The notes: generated by a model from the letters alone, not told the origin. 64,000 nt of DNA from an uncultured SAR116 cluster alpha proteobacterium (GCA_902542765.1 CACBVW010000001.1:48965-112964); one strand, 5' to 3'. Positions 1-12,227 are shown, numbered from the stretch's first letter. Translations and numbers: made by a program.

Positions 1-135
1 TCTTTTATCTAGAGCATCTGAAGCGTTTGAAATTAATTCACGCAAAAATATTTCTCTTTCTGAGTACAATGAATTGATGACTATATCTAAAATTTTCCCA
101 GTATCAGCTTCAAATTTGTTGTTCATATTAGTCAT
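1..135 (-). CDS. htpG: HtpG (Hsp90 chaperone), N-terminal fragment cut by the window edge
   Basis: Reading the minus strand from an ATG at 135 gives 45 residues that run off the left edge without a stop. They contain [19 protein letters not shown] followed by [10 protein letters not shown], the start of the GHKL ATPase domain of bacterial Hsp90. The Glu and Asn of the RELISNASD segment correspond to the family's ATP/Mg-binding N-box. HtpG is a cytosolic ATP-dependent chaperone. A second in-frame ATG three codons later (126) is an alternative start. Only the first few percent of the protein is visible, so its completeness cannot be judged. Confidence 0.9.
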   Translation of the reverse strand, partial: MTNMNNKFEADTGKILDIVINSLYSEREIFLRELISNASDALDKR

Positions 136-294
136 AGAAATTACCTTAATTTTTGTTGATTTATATTGTAAATTGGTAATTGAAACTAGTTTTTCAAGAG
201 TAAAATTTATATTTTTAACTTTATTAAAAATCTATGAATTTACTTATATAAATAATCGTAAATAAGTTTAAAAAACTATTCTGAATTTGGGTTA
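136..294. promoter_or_regulatory. AT-rich spacer upstream of htpG
   Basis: This 159-bp gap lies between the htpG start and the 3' end of the aldolase-family gene, both on the minus strand. It should therefore hold the htpG promoter. I found no CIRCE-type inverted repeat or clear sigma-32 box in it. A plus-strand reading frame overlapping htpG and this gap has no family features and is taken as a chance ORF. Confidence 0.35.
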
Positions 295-1071
295 TTATTG
301 AGAATAATTAGACTTTTCTTGATCAAGAATAAGTTTTATCTCTCTTAAAAAAGCAGTTCCCGCAGGATTGGGATATTCTTCATTTTCTAATTCCTGAGCA
401 GTTTTCTCAGCAATAACATCATCTAATATGCTTAGTGTTTTTCCAGTTTGAAGAGCTTGCACATATATTTTAGCTGCTCTTTCAAAATAAAATAGTCTAT
501 TGAAAGTTTCAGCAACATTTTGCCCAAATATTAATATTCCATGATTGCCCATTATAAAAGTATGTTTTTTGGGATCGGAGAGTAAATCTGCACACCTTTT
601 ACCTTCCTCTTCAAAGGCCAAGCCCCCATAATTTTTATCTACTACCTGCCTGTTGAAAAACATAGATGCAACTTGATTAATTGGAGGTAAAGTACATTCA
701 TCAATAGAAGCTAAAGTTGTTGCATAAACTGAGTGAACATGCATTATGCATTTTGCGTGTGGACATAATTTATGAATAGCTCCATGTAATCCCCATGCTG
801 TTGCATCTGGTGGATTTTCTGCTGAAAGAACTGACTTATCGTCAACATTTAATAATAATAAATCAGAAGCCTTTATCCTCGAGAAATGCCACATATTTGG
901 ATTCATTAAAAATTGAGTGCCCTCTGGATTTACTGCAAGACTGAAGTGATTAGCTACTGCTTCATGCAAATTAATTCTTTCTGCCCATCTAAATGCAGCG
1001 GCCAAGTCTTTTCGTTCTTCAAAATAATTATCATTTGATATATGATTTTCTGTTAGTTTTATTTCATCCAT
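295..1071 (-). CDS. class II aldolase/adducin family protein
   Basis: This 258-residue protein has the fold signature of class II aldolases and adducins. The zinc ligands are visible as MHVHS around residue 113 and GNHGILIFG around residue 175. The segment AWGLHGAIHK precedes the first pair. Members include L-fuculose-phosphate and L-ribulose-phosphate enzymes, but many homologues of this length act on other 2-hydroxy or 2-oxo acid phosphates or are uncharacterised, so no substrate is assigned. The length is typical of the family. It is a single gene with no sugar-catabolic neighbours: htpG is downstream on the same strand and the SMR gene is divergent. The start at 1071 gives a natural N-terminus, but the RBS is weak. 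Confidence 0.82.
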   Translation of the reverse strand: MDEIKLTENHISNDNYFEERKDLAAAFRWAERINLHEAVANHFSLAVNPEGTQFLMNPNMWHFSRIKASDLLLLNVDDKSVLSAENPPDATAWGLHGAIHKLCPHAKCIMHVHSVYATTLASIDECTLPPINQVASMFFNRQVVDKNYGGLAFEEEGKRCADLLSDPKKHTFIMGNHGILIFGQNVAETFNRLFYFERAAKIYVQALQTGKTLSILDDVIAEKTAQELENEEYPNPAGTAFLREIKLILDQEKSNYSQ

Positions 1072-1156
1072 CTTATTACACCATAAAAATTTAATTCTCT
1101 CATATTGTATTTAAAAAAGTCAAATAGTATAAACAAAACAAAGTGAAGGAATACAT

Positions 1157-1486
1157 ATGGGATATATTTATCTTTTAATCGCAATTATTGGTGAGGTAAT
1201 TGGCACTACTCATCTTAAGAGTACAAATAATTTCACGGAGTTACTACCTACTACCTACGTTGTATTAGGTTTTGGGACAGCTTTTTATTTTATGATGCTT
1301 GCTATGAAAACAATTCCAATTGCTATAGCATATTCAATTTGGGCAGCTATTGGAATTTCTGCAATAACAATTTTAGGCGCATTAAAATATAAAGAGATAC
1401 CAGATTTATTGGCTATTTTAGGTCTAGGCCTTATTATTCTTGGAGTAATATTATTGGTTTTTTATAGTAAAATGGGTGCAAATTAA
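1157..1486 (+). CDS. emrE: small multidrug resistance (SMR) family transporter, EmrE-like
   Basis: This 109-residue protein spans four predicted membrane helices. Its N-terminal GEVIGTTHLKST segment matches EmrE (AEVIGTT), with the proton/drug-binding glutamate at residue 13. The AIAYSIWAAIGISAI helix is the second conserved SMR motif. SMR proteins act as antiparallel dimers in the inner membrane and exchange cationic compounds or guanidinium-type metabolites for protons. The sequence looks closer to the EmrE/QacE branch than to Gdx/SugE, but the substrate is unknown. It is the only plus-strand gene in the first 32 kb. It is preceded by an AAGGA-type RBS and overlaps the stop of lpdA tail to tail by four bases. 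Confidence 0.88.
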   Translation: MGYIYLLIAIIGEVIGTTHLKSTNNFTELLPTTYVVLGFGTAFYFMMLAMKTIPIAIAYSIWAAIGISAITILGALKYKEIPDLLAILGLGLIILGVILLVFYSKMGAN

Positions 1487-2895
1487 AAATGTATCGCTTT
1501 GGAGTAGGTTGCTAAAGCCGCTTCTTTGACTGCCTCATTTACCGTAGGATGTCCATGACAAATTCTAGCCACATCCTCAGACGACGCACCAAATCCCATT
1601 GCAATAGATAACTCGTGTATTACAGTCCCTGCCTCGTGGCCAATCATGTGAGCCCCTAGAATCTTATCTGTAGATTTATCTGATAGGATCTTTACCATGC
1701 CATCCGTATGTCTAATAGCTTTAGCTCTACTATTAGCCATTAGAGGAAATGTTCCTTTATTATAAGAAATACCTTCTGCTTTCAATTCTTCTTCTGTCTT
1801 GCCAATAACAGCAACTTCAGGTGAAGTATATATGATACCTGGCACAAGATTGTAATCAACGTGGCCAGCTTCCCCATTCATTATTTCTACAGCCGCGACA
1901 CCATCTTCTTCCGCTTTGTGAGCTAACATTGGTCCCTTAATTACATCACCAATTGCATAAATGTTTGATACTGAAGTTTGAAAATTTTCATTTGTTTCTA
2001 TAAATCCATGCTTGTCTATTTTCAAATTTAATTTTTCTATACCCAATCCATTAGTATTTGGTTTTCTTCCAACGGATACCAGTGCTACATCTGCATCTAA
2101 TTCATTATGTGTATTGTTATTAATATCTTTAACGGAGAGCAATACTTTGTCATTTATGATTTTTGCTTTTTCAACCGAATGAGCTAATTTAAATTTAACA
2201 CCTTGTTTTTGAAGTATTTTCATAAAATTATTAGCTATTTCGTTATCTATTCCTGGTAAAATTCTAGGAAGATATTCTACCACCTCAACTTCCGCTCCTA
2301 ATCTTCTCCAGACAGTGCCCATTTCAAGTCCAATTATTCCAGCACCAATGACTATCATCTTTTCTGGAACCTTGCCTAATTCTAGAGCACCTGTTGATGT
2401 TACTATTTTTTTCTCATCTACATTTATATTTGGAAGATTTGTAGATTCAGATCCTGTAGCAATAATTATTTTATCTGCATTAATTACATCAGTTTTTTCA
2501 CTATTCATAATTTCAATTTCGTTAGGAGATAAAATTTTTGCAGCTCCAATGTATTTGGTAACTTTATTTTTTTTAAATAGGAAATCTATTCCTTTTGTTA
2601 ACTCGTCTACAATACCCAATTTCTTTTTGAGTAATTTTGGTAAGTCAAGACTTACTTCCTTGTATTTGATACCCCATTCATCATTACCATTGGATTTGAC
2701 TGAATTTTCATATTGTTCTGAAGCATGTAATAATGCTTTAGATGGTATACATCCAACATTCAAACAAGTTCCACCTAGAGTTTTTCGTTTTTCAATACAG
2801 GCTACTCTCATACCTTTTTGAGCAGCGACAATAGCAGCAACATAACCTCCAGGGCCTGCGCCAATTACAACAAGATCAAATTTTTTATCAGACAT
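1483..2895 (-). CDS. lpdA: dihydrolipoyl dehydrogenase (E3)
   Basis: This 470-residue flavoprotein re-oxidises dihydrolipoyl groups of 2-oxoacid dehydrogenase complexes, passing electrons to NAD. The N-terminal FAD-binding motif is VIGAGPGGYVAA, and the redox-active disulfide lies in GGTCLNVGC (Cys44 and Cys49). A second dinucleotide motif, VIGAGIIGLEMG, marks the NAD domain. The C-terminal dimerisation domain carries the catalytic pair His449 and Glu454 in HGHPTVNEA. The length is normal. It follows sucB by 21 bp on the same strand as the last gene of the sucAB-lpdA set, so it probably serves the 2-oxoglutarate dehydrogenase complex. It may also serve other complexes encoded elsewhere. Confidence 0.97.
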   Translation of the reverse strand: MSDKKFDLVVIGAGPGGYVAAIVAAQKGMRVACIEKRKTLGGTCLNVGCIPSKALLHASEQYENSVKSNGNDEWGIKYKEVSLDLPKLLKKKLGIVDELTKGIDFLFKKNKVTKYIGAAKILSPNEIEIMNSEKTDVINADKIIIATGSESTNLPNINVDEKKIVTSTGALELGKVPEKMIVIGAGIIGLEMGTVWRRLGAEVEVVEYLPRILPGIDNEIANNFMKILQKQGVKFKLAHSVEKAKIINDKVLLSVKDINNNTHNELDADVALVSVGRKPNTNGLGIEKLNLKIDKHGFIETNENFQTSVSNIYAIGDVIKGPMLAHKAEEDGVAAVEIMNGEAGHVDYNLVPGIIYTSPEVAVIGKTEEELKAEGISYNKGTFPLMANSRAKAIRHTDGMVKILSDKSTDKILGAHMIGHEAGTVIHELSIAMGFGASSEDVARICHGHPTVNEAVKEAALATYSKAIHF

Positions 2896-2916
2896 TAAAC
2901 ACCTTCAACTTAAAAA

Positions 2917-4206
2917 CTATGCGCCTACTACAAGACGTCTAGGATCTTCTATTATTTCTTTTATCCTAACTAAAAAAGAGACGGCTTCACGACCATCAAT
3001 TATTCTATGATCATATGAAAGCGCTAGATACATCATTGGTCTTATCTCAATTTTATCATCTATTGCAACTGGTCTTTTTTGGATTTTGTGCATTCCTAAA
3101 ATACCAGATTGAGGTGGATTTAATATTGGTGAAGACATTAATGATCCATAGACACCACCATTAGAAATAGTAAAAGTTCCGCCTGCCATATCAGACATAG
3201 CTAAATTACCTTCTTTTGCTCTTTTACCAAATTCAGCGATTGTTGCTTCAGTTTCACCAAAAGACATTTTGTCTGCATTTTTTAAAACAGGGACGACCAA
3301 ACCTTGAGATGTACCAACAGCAACACCTATATTATAATAATTCTTATAGATTATATCATTACCATCTATTTCCGCATTTACAGCCGGAAACTCACTCAAA
3401 GCATCTATCGATGCTTTAACAAAAAAACTCATATAACCTAGTCTAACACCGTTCTTCTTTTCAAAACTCTCTTGATAACTTTTACGCATTTCCATTAGCG
3501 CTGACATGTCAACTTCATTGTATGTTGTTAACATAGCTGCGGTATTTTGAGCTTCCTTTAATCTCCTTGCAATAGCTTGACGAAGACGAGACATTGGAAT
3601 TCTCTCTTCAAGGTTAACATTATCTTTATTGAGAATGTTTTCTACTACTCGGTCATTAGATTTAGGTTCAAGGTTATTTGTAGTTCGTTTTTCTTTTTCT
3701 ATATCTTTAGCTTTTACTTCCTCAGAGATTTTTTCTTTTTTATCTTGTTTTTCTCCAGCAATTATTGTTCCTAATAAAGCTCCAACTTCTACTGTGTCTC
3801 CCTCAGAAACAACAGTATTTTCTATTATTCCAGTAATAGATGCAGGAACTTCTAGGGTAACCTTATCTGTTTCTAATTCTACAATTGGATCATCAACTTC
3901 AACATAGTCGCCTTGTTTCTTTATCCACTTGGAAACAGTTGCCTCAACAACAGATTCTCCTAAAACTGGAACTATGACATCCATACCATTTTCCTTTCCT
4001 TTAAGAATATTTTTTTGGGGTTTAGAGGTTTTTTCTTCTAATTTATTATTTTTAATTAAATTTAAGTGAAGGAGAACATCCCCTTTTGTTACTCTTCCAT
4101 CAACACCCGTACCAGCCACAGTATTTATATCTATTTTTTTTTCTTCTATAAGCTTTGCTGCAGATGGCATTGCAAGCTTTTGAATAATTTTATTTTTATT
4201 ATTCAT
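2917..4206 (-). CDS. sucB: 2-oxoglutarate dehydrogenase E2 (dihydrolipoyl succinyltransferase) with permuted domains
   Basis: This 429-residue E2 transfers succinyl groups from lipoyl-lysine to CoA. The domain order is unusual. Residues about 11-48 form a peripheral subunit-binding domain ([19 protein letters not shown], then [10 protein letters not shown]). Residues about 75-150 form a single lipoyl domain ([16 protein letters not shown], lipoylated Lys115 in [12 protein letters not shown]). A charged linker of about 50 residues follows, then the catalytic domain from about 200, with His400 and Asp404 in [12 protein letters not shown]. In the usual E2 the lipoyl domain comes first and the binding domain lies between it and the catalytic core. 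The sucA stop is only 8 bp upstream, leaving no room for an extra N-terminal lipoyl domain, and no second binding domain is seen in the linker. An internal ATG just before the lipoyl domain could give a shorter form. Confidence 0.95.
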   Translation of the reverse strand: MNNKNKIIQKLAMPSAAKLIEEKKIDINTVAGTGVDGRVTKGDVLLHLNLIKNNKLEEKTSKPQKNILKGKENGMDVIVPVLGESVVEATVSKWIKKQGDYVEVDDPIVELETDKVTLEVPASITGIIENTVVSEGDTVEVGALLGTIIAGEKQDKKEKISEEVKAKDIEKEKRTTNNLEPKSNDRVVENILNKDNVNLEERIPMSRLRQAIARRLKEAQNTAAMLTTYNEVDMSALMEMRKSYQESFEKKNGVRLGYMSFFVKASIDALSEFPAVNAEIDGNDIIYKNYYNIGVAVGTSQGLVVPVLKNADKMSFGETEATIAEFGKRAKEGNLAMSDMAGGTFTISNGGVYGSLMSSPILNPPQSGILGMHKIQKRPVAIDDKIEIRPMMYLALSYDHRIIDGREAVSFLVRIKEIIEDPRRLVVGA

Positions 4207-4214
4207 TAAATCAT

Positions 4215-7109
4215 TTACTCTGCTGCATGTCTGCTAGCTTTCTTTTTGGTCAATTCTAGAGCATCATTTACTAAATCATTTTGCTCTTTGTTATGTCTAG
4301 AAAAAGAGCCCGTTGCTGGGGAAGCAGCTTCTGATCTTCCTGCATAAATTGGTCTTGTTAACTTAGCTTTAATATCAATCAGCACTTGCTCTATCCTTCT
4401 ATCAACAAAAAACCATGCTCCCATATTCTTCGGTTCTTCCTGACACCAGACAACCTCAGCACTTGGAGTTTTCGATAACATTTCTTTTAATGTTTTTGAT
4501 GGAAAAGGATAAATTTGTTCTAGTCTTAGTATTCGAATATTATTAATTTTTCTTTTTTCTCTTTCTTCTAATAAACTATAAAATACTTTACCTGAACAAA
4601 TTACTAGTCTTTTAATTTCACTATCCTTGAGTTTAACATTTGGGTCTCTAATAACTCTTCTAAAAGCAGTTTTTTCTGACATATCTGACAAACTAGATAC
4701 GCACATTTTGTGTCTTAGTAAACTCTTGGGGGTCATAATTATAAGGGGTTTACGAAAATCTCGTTTTAATTGTCTTCGCAACGCATGAAAATAGTTTGCA
4801 GGTGTGCTACAGTTCAATACCTGCATATTATCTTCACCACATAGCTGTAGATATCTTTCTAATCTGGCTGACGAATGTTCTGGCCCTTGACCTTCGTAAC
4901 CATGTGGTAAAAGCATAACCAATCCTGACATTCTTAACCATTTTGCCTCACCACTTGAAATAAATTGGTCAACTATGACTTGAGCACCGTTAGCAAAGTC
5001 TCCAAATTGTGCCTCCCACATGACTAAGGCTGTTGGTTCAGTTAAAGAGAAACCGTATTCAAATCCTAGCACGGAGGCCTCTGACAACGGTGAGTCAATT
5101 ACTTCAAATGTTTCTTGTTTGTCTTTTATATTATTTAATGGAGTGTATCTTTTTTCAGAAATTTGATCTATGAAAACAGAATGTCTTTGAGAAAAAGTTC
5201 CTCTACCACTATCCTGTCCAGACAATCTAACTGGATGACCCTCTAAAAGTAATGAACCAAAAGCGAGGTGTTCTGCAGTAGACCAGTCAATTCCCTCTCC
5301 ACTTTCGATAGCTTTTTTTCGAGCATCTATAACTCTTGATAATTTTTTATTTATTTGAAAATCTTCAGGAACAGTGGTAATTGCCTCGCCAATTTGTTTT
5401 AGCATATTTGTTGAAACAGAAGTTTCACCTCTTCTTGCATCACCATGAGCAGACCTTAGATTTGACCATTGTCCTTCTAACCAGTCTGCTTTATTTGGTT
5501 TGTAACTTGAGCCAGCTATGAATTCTTTTTCTAAAAACTTATTGTGATTCTCAACTTCGTCCTTAGCTTCCTTTTGGGTTATTATTCCTTGATTAATAAG
5601 CTTTTGTGCATAAATTTTACTAATACTATCATGAGAACCTATTGTTTTATACATTACTGGTTGAGTAAATGCCGGTTCATCACCTTCATTGTGACCATAA
5701 CGTCTATAACTTATAATATCTAACACAACATCACATGCAAATTTTTGCCTGAATTCAGTTGCAATTCTGGAAGCATGAACAACAGCCTCTGGGTCATCTC
5801 CATTTATATGCATTATAGGAGCCATAACCATTTTAGCTACATCAGTACAATACGGACTTGAGCGAGAATAATTTGGGCTAGTTGTGAAACCAATTTGATT
5901 ATTCACCACTATATGGATTGTTCCACCAGTCCTGTAACCTCTAAGACCTGAGAAATCAAAAGTTTCAGCCACTATACCCTGGCCAGCAAAAGCAGCGTCA
6001 CCATGTAAAACAATTCCTAATACCGAGAGTCTGTCATTCGTATCATTATGTTGGTTTTGTTTTGCTCTAACTCTACCTATTACGACTGGTGCAACAACTT
6101 CTAGATGTGAAGGATTAGCTTGTAAAGATAAATGAACTGTTTTTCCGTCAAACTCTCTATCAGCTGAAGCTCCCATGTGGTACTTAACATCTCCAGAACC
6201 TCCTGCATCTTCTGGATTTGACTGGTTACCTAAAAATTCAGAAATAATTGCTCGAAAAGGTTTGTTTAAAATATTGTACAACAGATTAAGCCTTCCTCTG
6301 TGAGCCATTGCTATGACAACTTCCTTCATACCTAACTGGCTGCCACGTTTCAATATTTGCTCTATTGCAGGTACTACTGACTCTGATCCATCTAGTCCAA
6401 ATCTTTTAGTTCCTGCGTATTTTTTATGAAGAAATTGTTCAAAAGTTTCTGCTCCAACTAAACGTTCATATATAGCTTTTTTACCTCTTTTGGTAAATTC
6501 TGTTGCATTACGAATAGACTCAATTCTTTCTTGTATCCATCCTTTTTGAGCTGGATCTTGAACATGCATGAATTCAATTCCAATTGATCCACAATAGGTT
6601 TCTTTGACTATTTCCATAATTTGTCTGAGGGTAGCCGATTCCATACCTAATACATTGTCTATAAATATAGGTCTGTCCCAATCATCGTCAGTAAATCCAT
6701 AAGTTTTAGGATCTAGTTCAGGATGAACGTTTTGTTCTTGTAAATTAAGGGGGTCTAATTTAGCTAAAAGATGTCCATTTATTCTATATGCTCTAATAAG
6801 CATAATAGCTCTAATTGAATCAGTCGTTGCCGCCCTCAAATCAGTTGCAGATAAATTACCTTTTCCTGCTATTCCTCGAGCAACAGCTTTTACACTCTCA
6901 ACAGTATCTACAGCTCCAACAACTTTGCTATTTTTTTTAGCCCAGCTAGGACCCTCATCTAGTAATTTGTCATCTGCGTTCGTTTTAAACCATAAATCCC
7001 ATTCTTTTGGGACTGAATTTGAGTTTGCTTTCCATTCTTTATACAAATCATTAATGAAGGTAGCATTGGCACCAGAAAGAAAGCTTTGATCAGAGCTTTG
7101 GTCGTTCAT
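4215..7109 (-). CDS. sucA: 2-oxoglutarate dehydrogenase E1 component
   Basis: This 964-residue thiamine-diphosphate enzyme decarboxylates 2-oxoglutarate and succinylates the E2 lipoyl group. Recognisable parts are the N-terminal E2-contact segment ([20 protein letters not shown]), [18 protein letters not shown] in the ThDP region, the ThDP/Mg motif around [27 protein letters not shown], and a C-terminal transketolase-like domain with [19 protein letters not shown]. The length and order are normal for a homodimeric OGDH E1. It lies 69 bp after sucD and 8 bp before sucB, in the order sucC-sucD-sucA-sucB-lpdA common in alphaproteobacteria. Confidence 0.97.
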   Translation of the reverse strand: MNDQSSDQSFLSGANATFINDLYKEWKANSNSVPKEWDLWFKTNADDKLLDEGPSWAKKNSKVVGAVDTVESVKAVARGIAGKGNLSATDLRAATTDSIRAIMLIRAYRINGHLLAKLDPLNLQEQNVHPELDPKTYGFTDDDWDRPIFIDNVLGMESATLRQIMEIVKETYCGSIGIEFMHVQDPAQKGWIQERIESIRNATEFTKRGKKAIYERLVGAETFEQFLHKKYAGTKRFGLDGSESVVPAIEQILKRGSQLGMKEVVIAMAHRGRLNLLYNILNKPFRAIISEFLGNQSNPEDAGGSGDVKYHMGASADREFDGKTVHLSLQANPSHLEVVAPVVIGRVRAKQNQHNDTNDRLSVLGIVLHGDAAFAGQGIVAETFDFSGLRGYRTGGTIHIVVNNQIGFTTSPNYSRSSPYCTDVAKMVMAPIMHINGDDPEAVVHASRIATEFRQKFACDVVLDIISYRRYGHNEGDEPAFTQPVMYKTIGSHDSISKIYAQKLINQGIITQKEAKDEVENHNKFLEKEFIAGSSYKPNKADWLEGQWSNLRSAHGDARRGETSVSTNMLKQIGEAITTVPEDFQINKKLSRVIDARKKAIESGEGIDWSTAEHLAFGSLLLEGHPVRLSGQDSGRGTFSQRHSVFIDQISEKRYTPLNNIKDKQETFEVIDSPLSEASVLGFEYGFSLTEPTALVMWEAQFGDFANGAQVIVDQFISSGEAKWLRMSGLVMLLPHGYEGQGPEHSSARLERYLQLCGEDNMQVLNCSTPANYFHALRRQLKRDFRKPLIIMTPKSLLRHKMCVSSLSDMSEKTAFRRVIRDPNVKLKDSEIKRLVICSGKVFYSLLEEREKRKINNIRILRLEQIYPFPSKTLKEMLSKTPSAEVVWCQEEPKNMGAWFFVDRRIEQVLIDIKAKLTRPIYAGRSEAASPATGSFSRHNKEQNDLVNDALELTKKKASRHAAE

Positions 7110-7178
7110 GGTTTGATAGTCCTTTTAAAAAGTAATATGACTAAATTACAATAAACAAAAACTTAAAATTAAATCAAG

Positions 7179-8060
7179 TTATTTCCATTCTTCTATTGCT
7201 TTTACAACCGCTTCACCCAAACCAGATGGAGATTCTGACATTATAAAACCGCAGTCACTCATAACTTTAACCTTGGCATCTGCGCCTCCACTTCCACCAC
7301 TAACTATTGCACCGGCATGACCCATTGTTCTTCCTGGAGGAGCAGTTTTCCCAGCAATGAAACCTGCAATTGGTTTTTTAATTTTATGATTTTTATAAAA
7401 ATTTGCTGCCTCTTCTTCAGCATTTCCACCAATTTCACCAATCATTAATATTGCTTCAGTCTGGTCATCATAAAGAAACATATCCAAGCAATCTATAAAA
7501 TTTGTTCCATTAATTGGATCACCACCAATGCCAATACACGTTGATTGACCTAAACCAGCAGCTGTAGTTTGTGCAACAGCTTCGTAAGTTAACGTGCCAG
7601 ACCTAGACACAATTCCTATTTTACCGGGAGCATGAATATGTCCTGGCATAATTCCAATTTTACATTGATTAGGGGTGATTACACCTGGGCAGTTAGGACC
7701 TATTAGTCTGGAGTTAGACTGTTTTAAAAACTGTTTAACTTTGATCATGTCTTGGACCGGTATACCTTCTGTGATACAAATTATTAGGGGTACTTTTGAT
7801 GCTATCGCCTCTAATATTGAATCAGCCGCAAAAGGAGGAGGGACATATATGACTGTTGCATCCGGATTTACTTCGTCAACACACTCTTGGACAGTATTAA
7901 ACACAGGGAGGTTTAAATGTTTAGTACCACCCTTACCCGGCGTAACCCCTCCAACCATTTTAGTACCGTATGCAATCGCTTGTTCTGAATGAAAAGTTCC
8001 TTGACCTCCTGTAAACCCCTGGCAAATAACTTTTGTATCTTTGTTAATCAATACGGACAT
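7179..8060 (-). CDS. sucD: succinyl-CoA synthetase alpha subunit
   Basis: This 293-residue alpha subunit of the ADP-forming succinate-CoA ligase has an N-terminal CoA-binding Rossmann domain ([20 protein letters not shown]). The phosphorylated active-site histidine is in [14 protein letters not shown] (His248). The [10 protein letters not shown] segment is also typical. With SucC it converts succinyl-CoA to succinate with nucleoside triphosphate formation. It starts 4 bp after the sucC stop, consistent with translational coupling in one TCA operon. Confidence 0.97.
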   Translation of the reverse strand: MSVLINKDTKVICQGFTGGQGTFHSEQAIAYGTKMVGGVTPGKGGTKHLNLPVFNTVQECVDEVNPDATVIYVPPPFAADSILEAIASKVPLIICITEGIPVQDMIKVKQFLKQSNSRLIGPNCPGVITPNQCKIGIMPGHIHAPGKIGIVSRSGTLTYEAVAQTTAAGLGQSTCIGIGGDPINGTNFIDCLDMFLYDDQTEAILMIGEIGGNAEEEAANFYKNHKIKKPIAGFIAGKTAPPGRTMGHAGAIVSGGSGGADAKVKVMSDCGFIMSESPSGLGEAVVKAIEEWK

Positions 8061-8064
8061 CTAG

Positions 8065-9231
8065 CTAATCTCCTTTAACAGCACTAACAATTTTCATTGC
8101 CGCTTCATCTAAGTCATCAGCAGGTATGATTTTCAATCCAGAATCTCTAAGAATCTGTTTACCTTCTTCTACATTTGTACCAGCCAATCTTACAACCAAA
8201 GGTTTGGATAATGACAGTGTTTTAGCAGCAGCAACCACACCACTAGCAATTATGTCACAACGCATTATACCTCCAAAAATATTTACCAAAATACCTTCTA
8301 CAGCCTCATCCGATAAAATAATTTTAAAAGCTTCAGTAACTTTTTCTTTAGTAGCACTTCCTCCAACGTCTAAGAAGTTTGCTGGAGACGCTCCTTTTAG
8401 TTTAATGATATCCATTGTAGCCATGGCAAGACCGGCACCATTTACTAAACAGCCTATTGTTCCATCAAGTTTTATATAGGCTAAATCAAATTTGCTTGCT
8501 AAAATTTCAGCAGGATCTTCTTCTGTTTCGTCTCTTAAAGATAAAATATCAGGGTGTTTAAATAAAGCATTATTATCAAAAGACATTTTTGCATCTAAAG
8601 CAATTAGATTATTTTCAGAAGTTAATACAAGTGGATTTATTTCTAAAAGACTCGCATCTTTCTCAGTAAAAAGTTTGTATAACTGATTAAAAAATATACC
8701 TGCTTGTTTAAAACTAGTTCCTTCTAATTTAAGTTCATTGGCTATTAATCTTGAATGAAAAGGTTGAAAGCCGATTGTAGGATCTATGTTGAATGATAAA
8801 ATTTTCTCAGGAGTTTCTTTTGCTACTTGTTCAATGTCCATACCACCTTCAGTAGATGCTATTATTGAAACTCTACTAGTAACTCGATCTATAACCATAG
8901 AAAAGTAATATTCAGCACTTATATCACATCCATCCTCAATATAGAGTCTTTGAACTAGTTTTCCTTCAGAACCTGTTTGATGAGTAATTAATTTTTTTCC
9001 CAGAATTGCCTCAGCTGAGTTTTTAACTTCATCTAAATCTTTTACAACCTTTACGCCACCAGCTTTACCTCTTCCACCAGCGTGTATTTGAGCTTTAACT
9101 ACAAAGACTGGCCCAGGTAAGTTTTTAGCTGATTTCATAGCTTCATCAGTTGTAAATGCTACGTATCCAGTAGGCGTAGGTATATTATATTGTCTTAATA
9201 ACTCTTTTGCCTGGTGTTCATGAATATCCAA
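8065..9231 (-). CDS. sucC: succinyl-CoA synthetase beta subunit
   Basis: This 388-residue beta subunit begins with [12 protein letters not shown], typical of the family. It carries an ATP-grasp nucleotide-binding domain ([17 protein letters not shown]) and a C-terminal ligase domain with [15 protein letters not shown] and [10 protein letters not shown]. It pairs with SucD, whose gene follows after 4 bp. The gap to upstream mdh is only 24 bp, so mdh-sucCDAB-lpdA probably forms a single transcription unit. Length and motifs are normal. Confidence 0.97.
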   Translation of the reverse strand: MDIHEHQAKELLRQYNIPTPTGYVAFTTDEAMKSAKNLPGPVFVVKAQIHAGGRGKAGGVKVVKDLDEVKNSAEAILGKKLITHQTGSEGKLVQRLYIEDGCDISAEYYFSMVIDRVTSRVSIIASTEGGMDIEQVAKETPEKILSFNIDPTIGFQPFHSRLIANELKLEGTSFKQAGIFFNQLYKLFTEKDASLLEINPLVLTSENNLIALDAKMSFDNNALFKHPDILSLRDETEEDPAEILASKFDLAYIKLDGTIGCLVNGAGLAMATMDIIKLKGASPANFLDVGGSATKEKVTEAFKIILSDEAVEGILVNIFGGIMRCDIIASGVVAAAKTLSLSKPLVVRLAGTNVEEGKQILRDSGLKIIPADDLDEAAMKIVSAVKGD

Positions 9232-9255
9232 AACTTAAACCTTTCTGTTCTTAGC

Positions 9256-10331
<1,076 letters not shown>

Positions 10332-11402
10332 TTAAAGTTGTGACATTTCAGTTATTCTTGAAATAGTTCTTTGAAATTCAAACTTCCAATATTCGCCCGT
10401 GTATATATCAGAAAAATCAGCTTTTGCATTGGCAATAAGGAAACAATTTTTATCATAAAGAGCATCTATTAACCATATGAATCTTCTAGTTTCATTTCGA
10501 AGATTATCATTCAATTTTGGTATCTTATCTATAATAATACCTTTATATCTTAGTGCTATTTCAATATAATCGGCAGCAGCCAATGGTTTATTACATAAAT
10601 CATCAAAACTGATTCTTGCAACACCTGCAGCAACTTCTGGAATATTTATTTTTCTTCCAGACACCTCAACATTTTCAGATATTATCTCAAAACCTGTAGA
10701 TAAGGTTTTAAATATCTCGTTAATTTTTTCTTTATTTATTTTATTAACTGGACTTAACCAATATTTTTGCCCACTAAGAGATCTCTTTCTCCAATCCTCA
10801 CCTTCTGGAATTTTAACAATATCAGTTTTTAGTTTTAAATTTTCTATAAATGGTAAAATTCTATCTCTATGCAATCCATCTTTGTATAGACCATCCGGTG
10901 GTTGGTTTGATGTCGTAACTAATATTGTACCCTGTGCAAACATAACTTCAAATAAACGAGATAAAATCATTGCATCTGCAATATCTTTTACCTCCATTTC
11001 ATCAAAACAAAGTAATTTTGCATTTTTGGCCAAATCTTGTCCTACTAATAGAACTGTGTCTTTGTTTTTTTCTGTTTTTCTTTTTTCAAGAATTCTTTGA
11101 TGAACTTCCTTCATAAAATCATGAAAGTGTAAGCGTCTTTTTTCTTTTATTTGAACTTGGTGAAAAAATAAATCCATCATCATTGATTTACCTCTACCAA
11201 CACCACCATAGAGATAAAGACCTTTAATCTCTTTGGTATTATATTTTGTAAAAATTTTAGAGATAAAATTTTCAGTTTGAAATTTGGCGAATTTTATTAG
11301 TAAATTATCAAAAAACTTCGCTACAAATGCTTGACCAGCGTCGAATATTATTGATTTGTTTGAAGCAATTAGACTTTGTAACTTTTCTTCATTTATTTTC
11401 AA
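10332..11402 (-). CDS. zapE: ZapE/AFG1-family AAA+ ATPase
   Basis: This 356-residue P-loop ATPase has a Walker A motif at residues 66-73 (GGVGRGKS) and a Walker B region LLCFDEMEVKDIADAM. LVTTSNQPPDGLYKDGL (sensor 1 region) and a C-terminal FIWLIDALYD segment match the AFG1/ZapE family. In E. coli ZapE associates with the division ring, and in eukaryotes AFG1 acts in mitochondrial protein quality control. The cellular role here is inferred by family only. A position between sdhB and mdh is common in alphaproteobacteria. Length is normal. Confidence 0.92.
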   Translation of the reverse strand: MKINEEKLQSLIASNKSIIFDAGQAFVAKFFDNLLIKFAKFQTENFISKIFTKYNTKEIKGLYLYGGVGRGKSMMMDLFFHQVQIKEKRRLHFHDFMKEVHQRILEKRKTEKNKDTVLLVGQDLAKNAKLLCFDEMEVKDIADAMILSRLFEVMFAQGTILVTTSNQPPDGLYKDGLHRDRILPFIENLKLKTDIVKIPEGEDWRKRSLSGQKYWLSPVNKINKEKINEIFKTLSTGFEIISENVEVSGRKINIPEVAAGVARISFDDLCNKPLAAADYIEIALRYKGIIIDKIPKLNDNLRNETRRFIWLIDALYDKNCFLIANAKADFSDIYTGEYWKFEFQRTISRITEMSQL

Positions 11403-11431
11403 AATATTAGCCGTACAAAAAGACTTGAAAC

Positions 11432-12211
11432 TTACCTTCTTTCAAGTTGAAGTTTCTTAATTTCGCCTATCGCTTTAGCTGGGTTTAAACCCTTAGGACA
11501 AGTCTTAGTACAATTCATAATAGTATGACAACGATAAAGTTTAAAAGAATCTTCGAGCTCTTCAAGTCTTTGTTCAGTGTTTTCATCTCTACTATCAGCT
11601 ATCCATCTGTATGCCTGTAATAAAACAGCAGGACCTAAATATTTGTCGCCGTTCCACCAATAAGAAGGGCAAGAGGTTGAACATGAAAAACAAAGAACGC
11701 ATTCCCACAATCCATCAATTTTTTCACGTTCTTTTGGTGATTGTTTTCTAGATTTCCCCTTTTCTGGGTCAGATTTACTTTGCAACCATGGTTTGACTGA
11801 TGTTAATTGTTCATATGCTTTAGACAAGTCGGGTACTAAATCCTTAATAACTTCCATATGAGGTAACGGATATATATTTATGTCCCCTTTAACATCATCA
11901 ATTGACTTCAAACAAGCGAGTGTGTTTGTGCCATCTATATTCATAGAACAAGAACCACAAATTCCTTCTCTACAAGATCTTCTAAAAGTTAAACTTGAAT
12001 CTATTTCCTGTTTAATTTTTATTAAGGCATCTAAAACCATAGGGCCACACTGATCTAAATCAATGGTATAGCTGTCTATTCTTGGATTTTCATCATCGTC
12101 TGGTGACCATCTATATACATTAATTTTTTTTGTATTTTCAGCTCCGCTATTTATCGGGTAGTCAATACCTTTAACAATTTTGGAATGCTTCGGTAGGGCA
12201 AATTCAGCCAC
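11432..12211 (-). CDS. sdhB: succinate dehydrogenase iron-sulfur subunit
   Basis: This 259-residue electron-transfer subunit links SdhA flavin to ubiquinone. The N-terminal [2Fe-2S] ligands are in [10 protein letters not shown] plus a downstream Cys. The [4Fe-4S] cluster ligands are in [11 protein letters not shown], and the [3Fe-4S] ligands in [14 protein letters not shown]. All three cluster motifs are intact. It follows sdhA after 16 bp and closes the sdhCDAB operon. Confidence 0.97.
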   Translation of the reverse strand: MAEFALPKHSKIVKGIDYPINSGAENTKKINVYRWSPDDDENPRIDSYTIDLDQCGPMVLDALIKIKQEIDSSLTFRRSCREGICGSCSMNIDGTNTLACLKSIDDVKGDINIYPLPHMEVIKDLVPDLSKAYEQLTSVKPWLQSKSDPEKGKSRKQSPKEREKIDGLWECVLCFSCSTSCPSYWWNGDKYLGPAVLLQAYRWIADSRDENTEQRLEELEDSFKLYRCHTIMNCTKTCPKGLNPAKAIGEIKKLQLERR

Positions 12212-12227
12212 AAAATTCTCCTATTAG

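Noticed and set aside
74..265. 63-residue plus-strand frame at the left end
   Set aside because: It overlaps the htpG N-terminus on the opposite strand, has no RBS and no family features.
3629..3907. Plus-strand Ser/Phe-rich frame inside sucB
   Set aside because: It is a shadow of the lysine-rich linker and lipoyl domain of the real gene.
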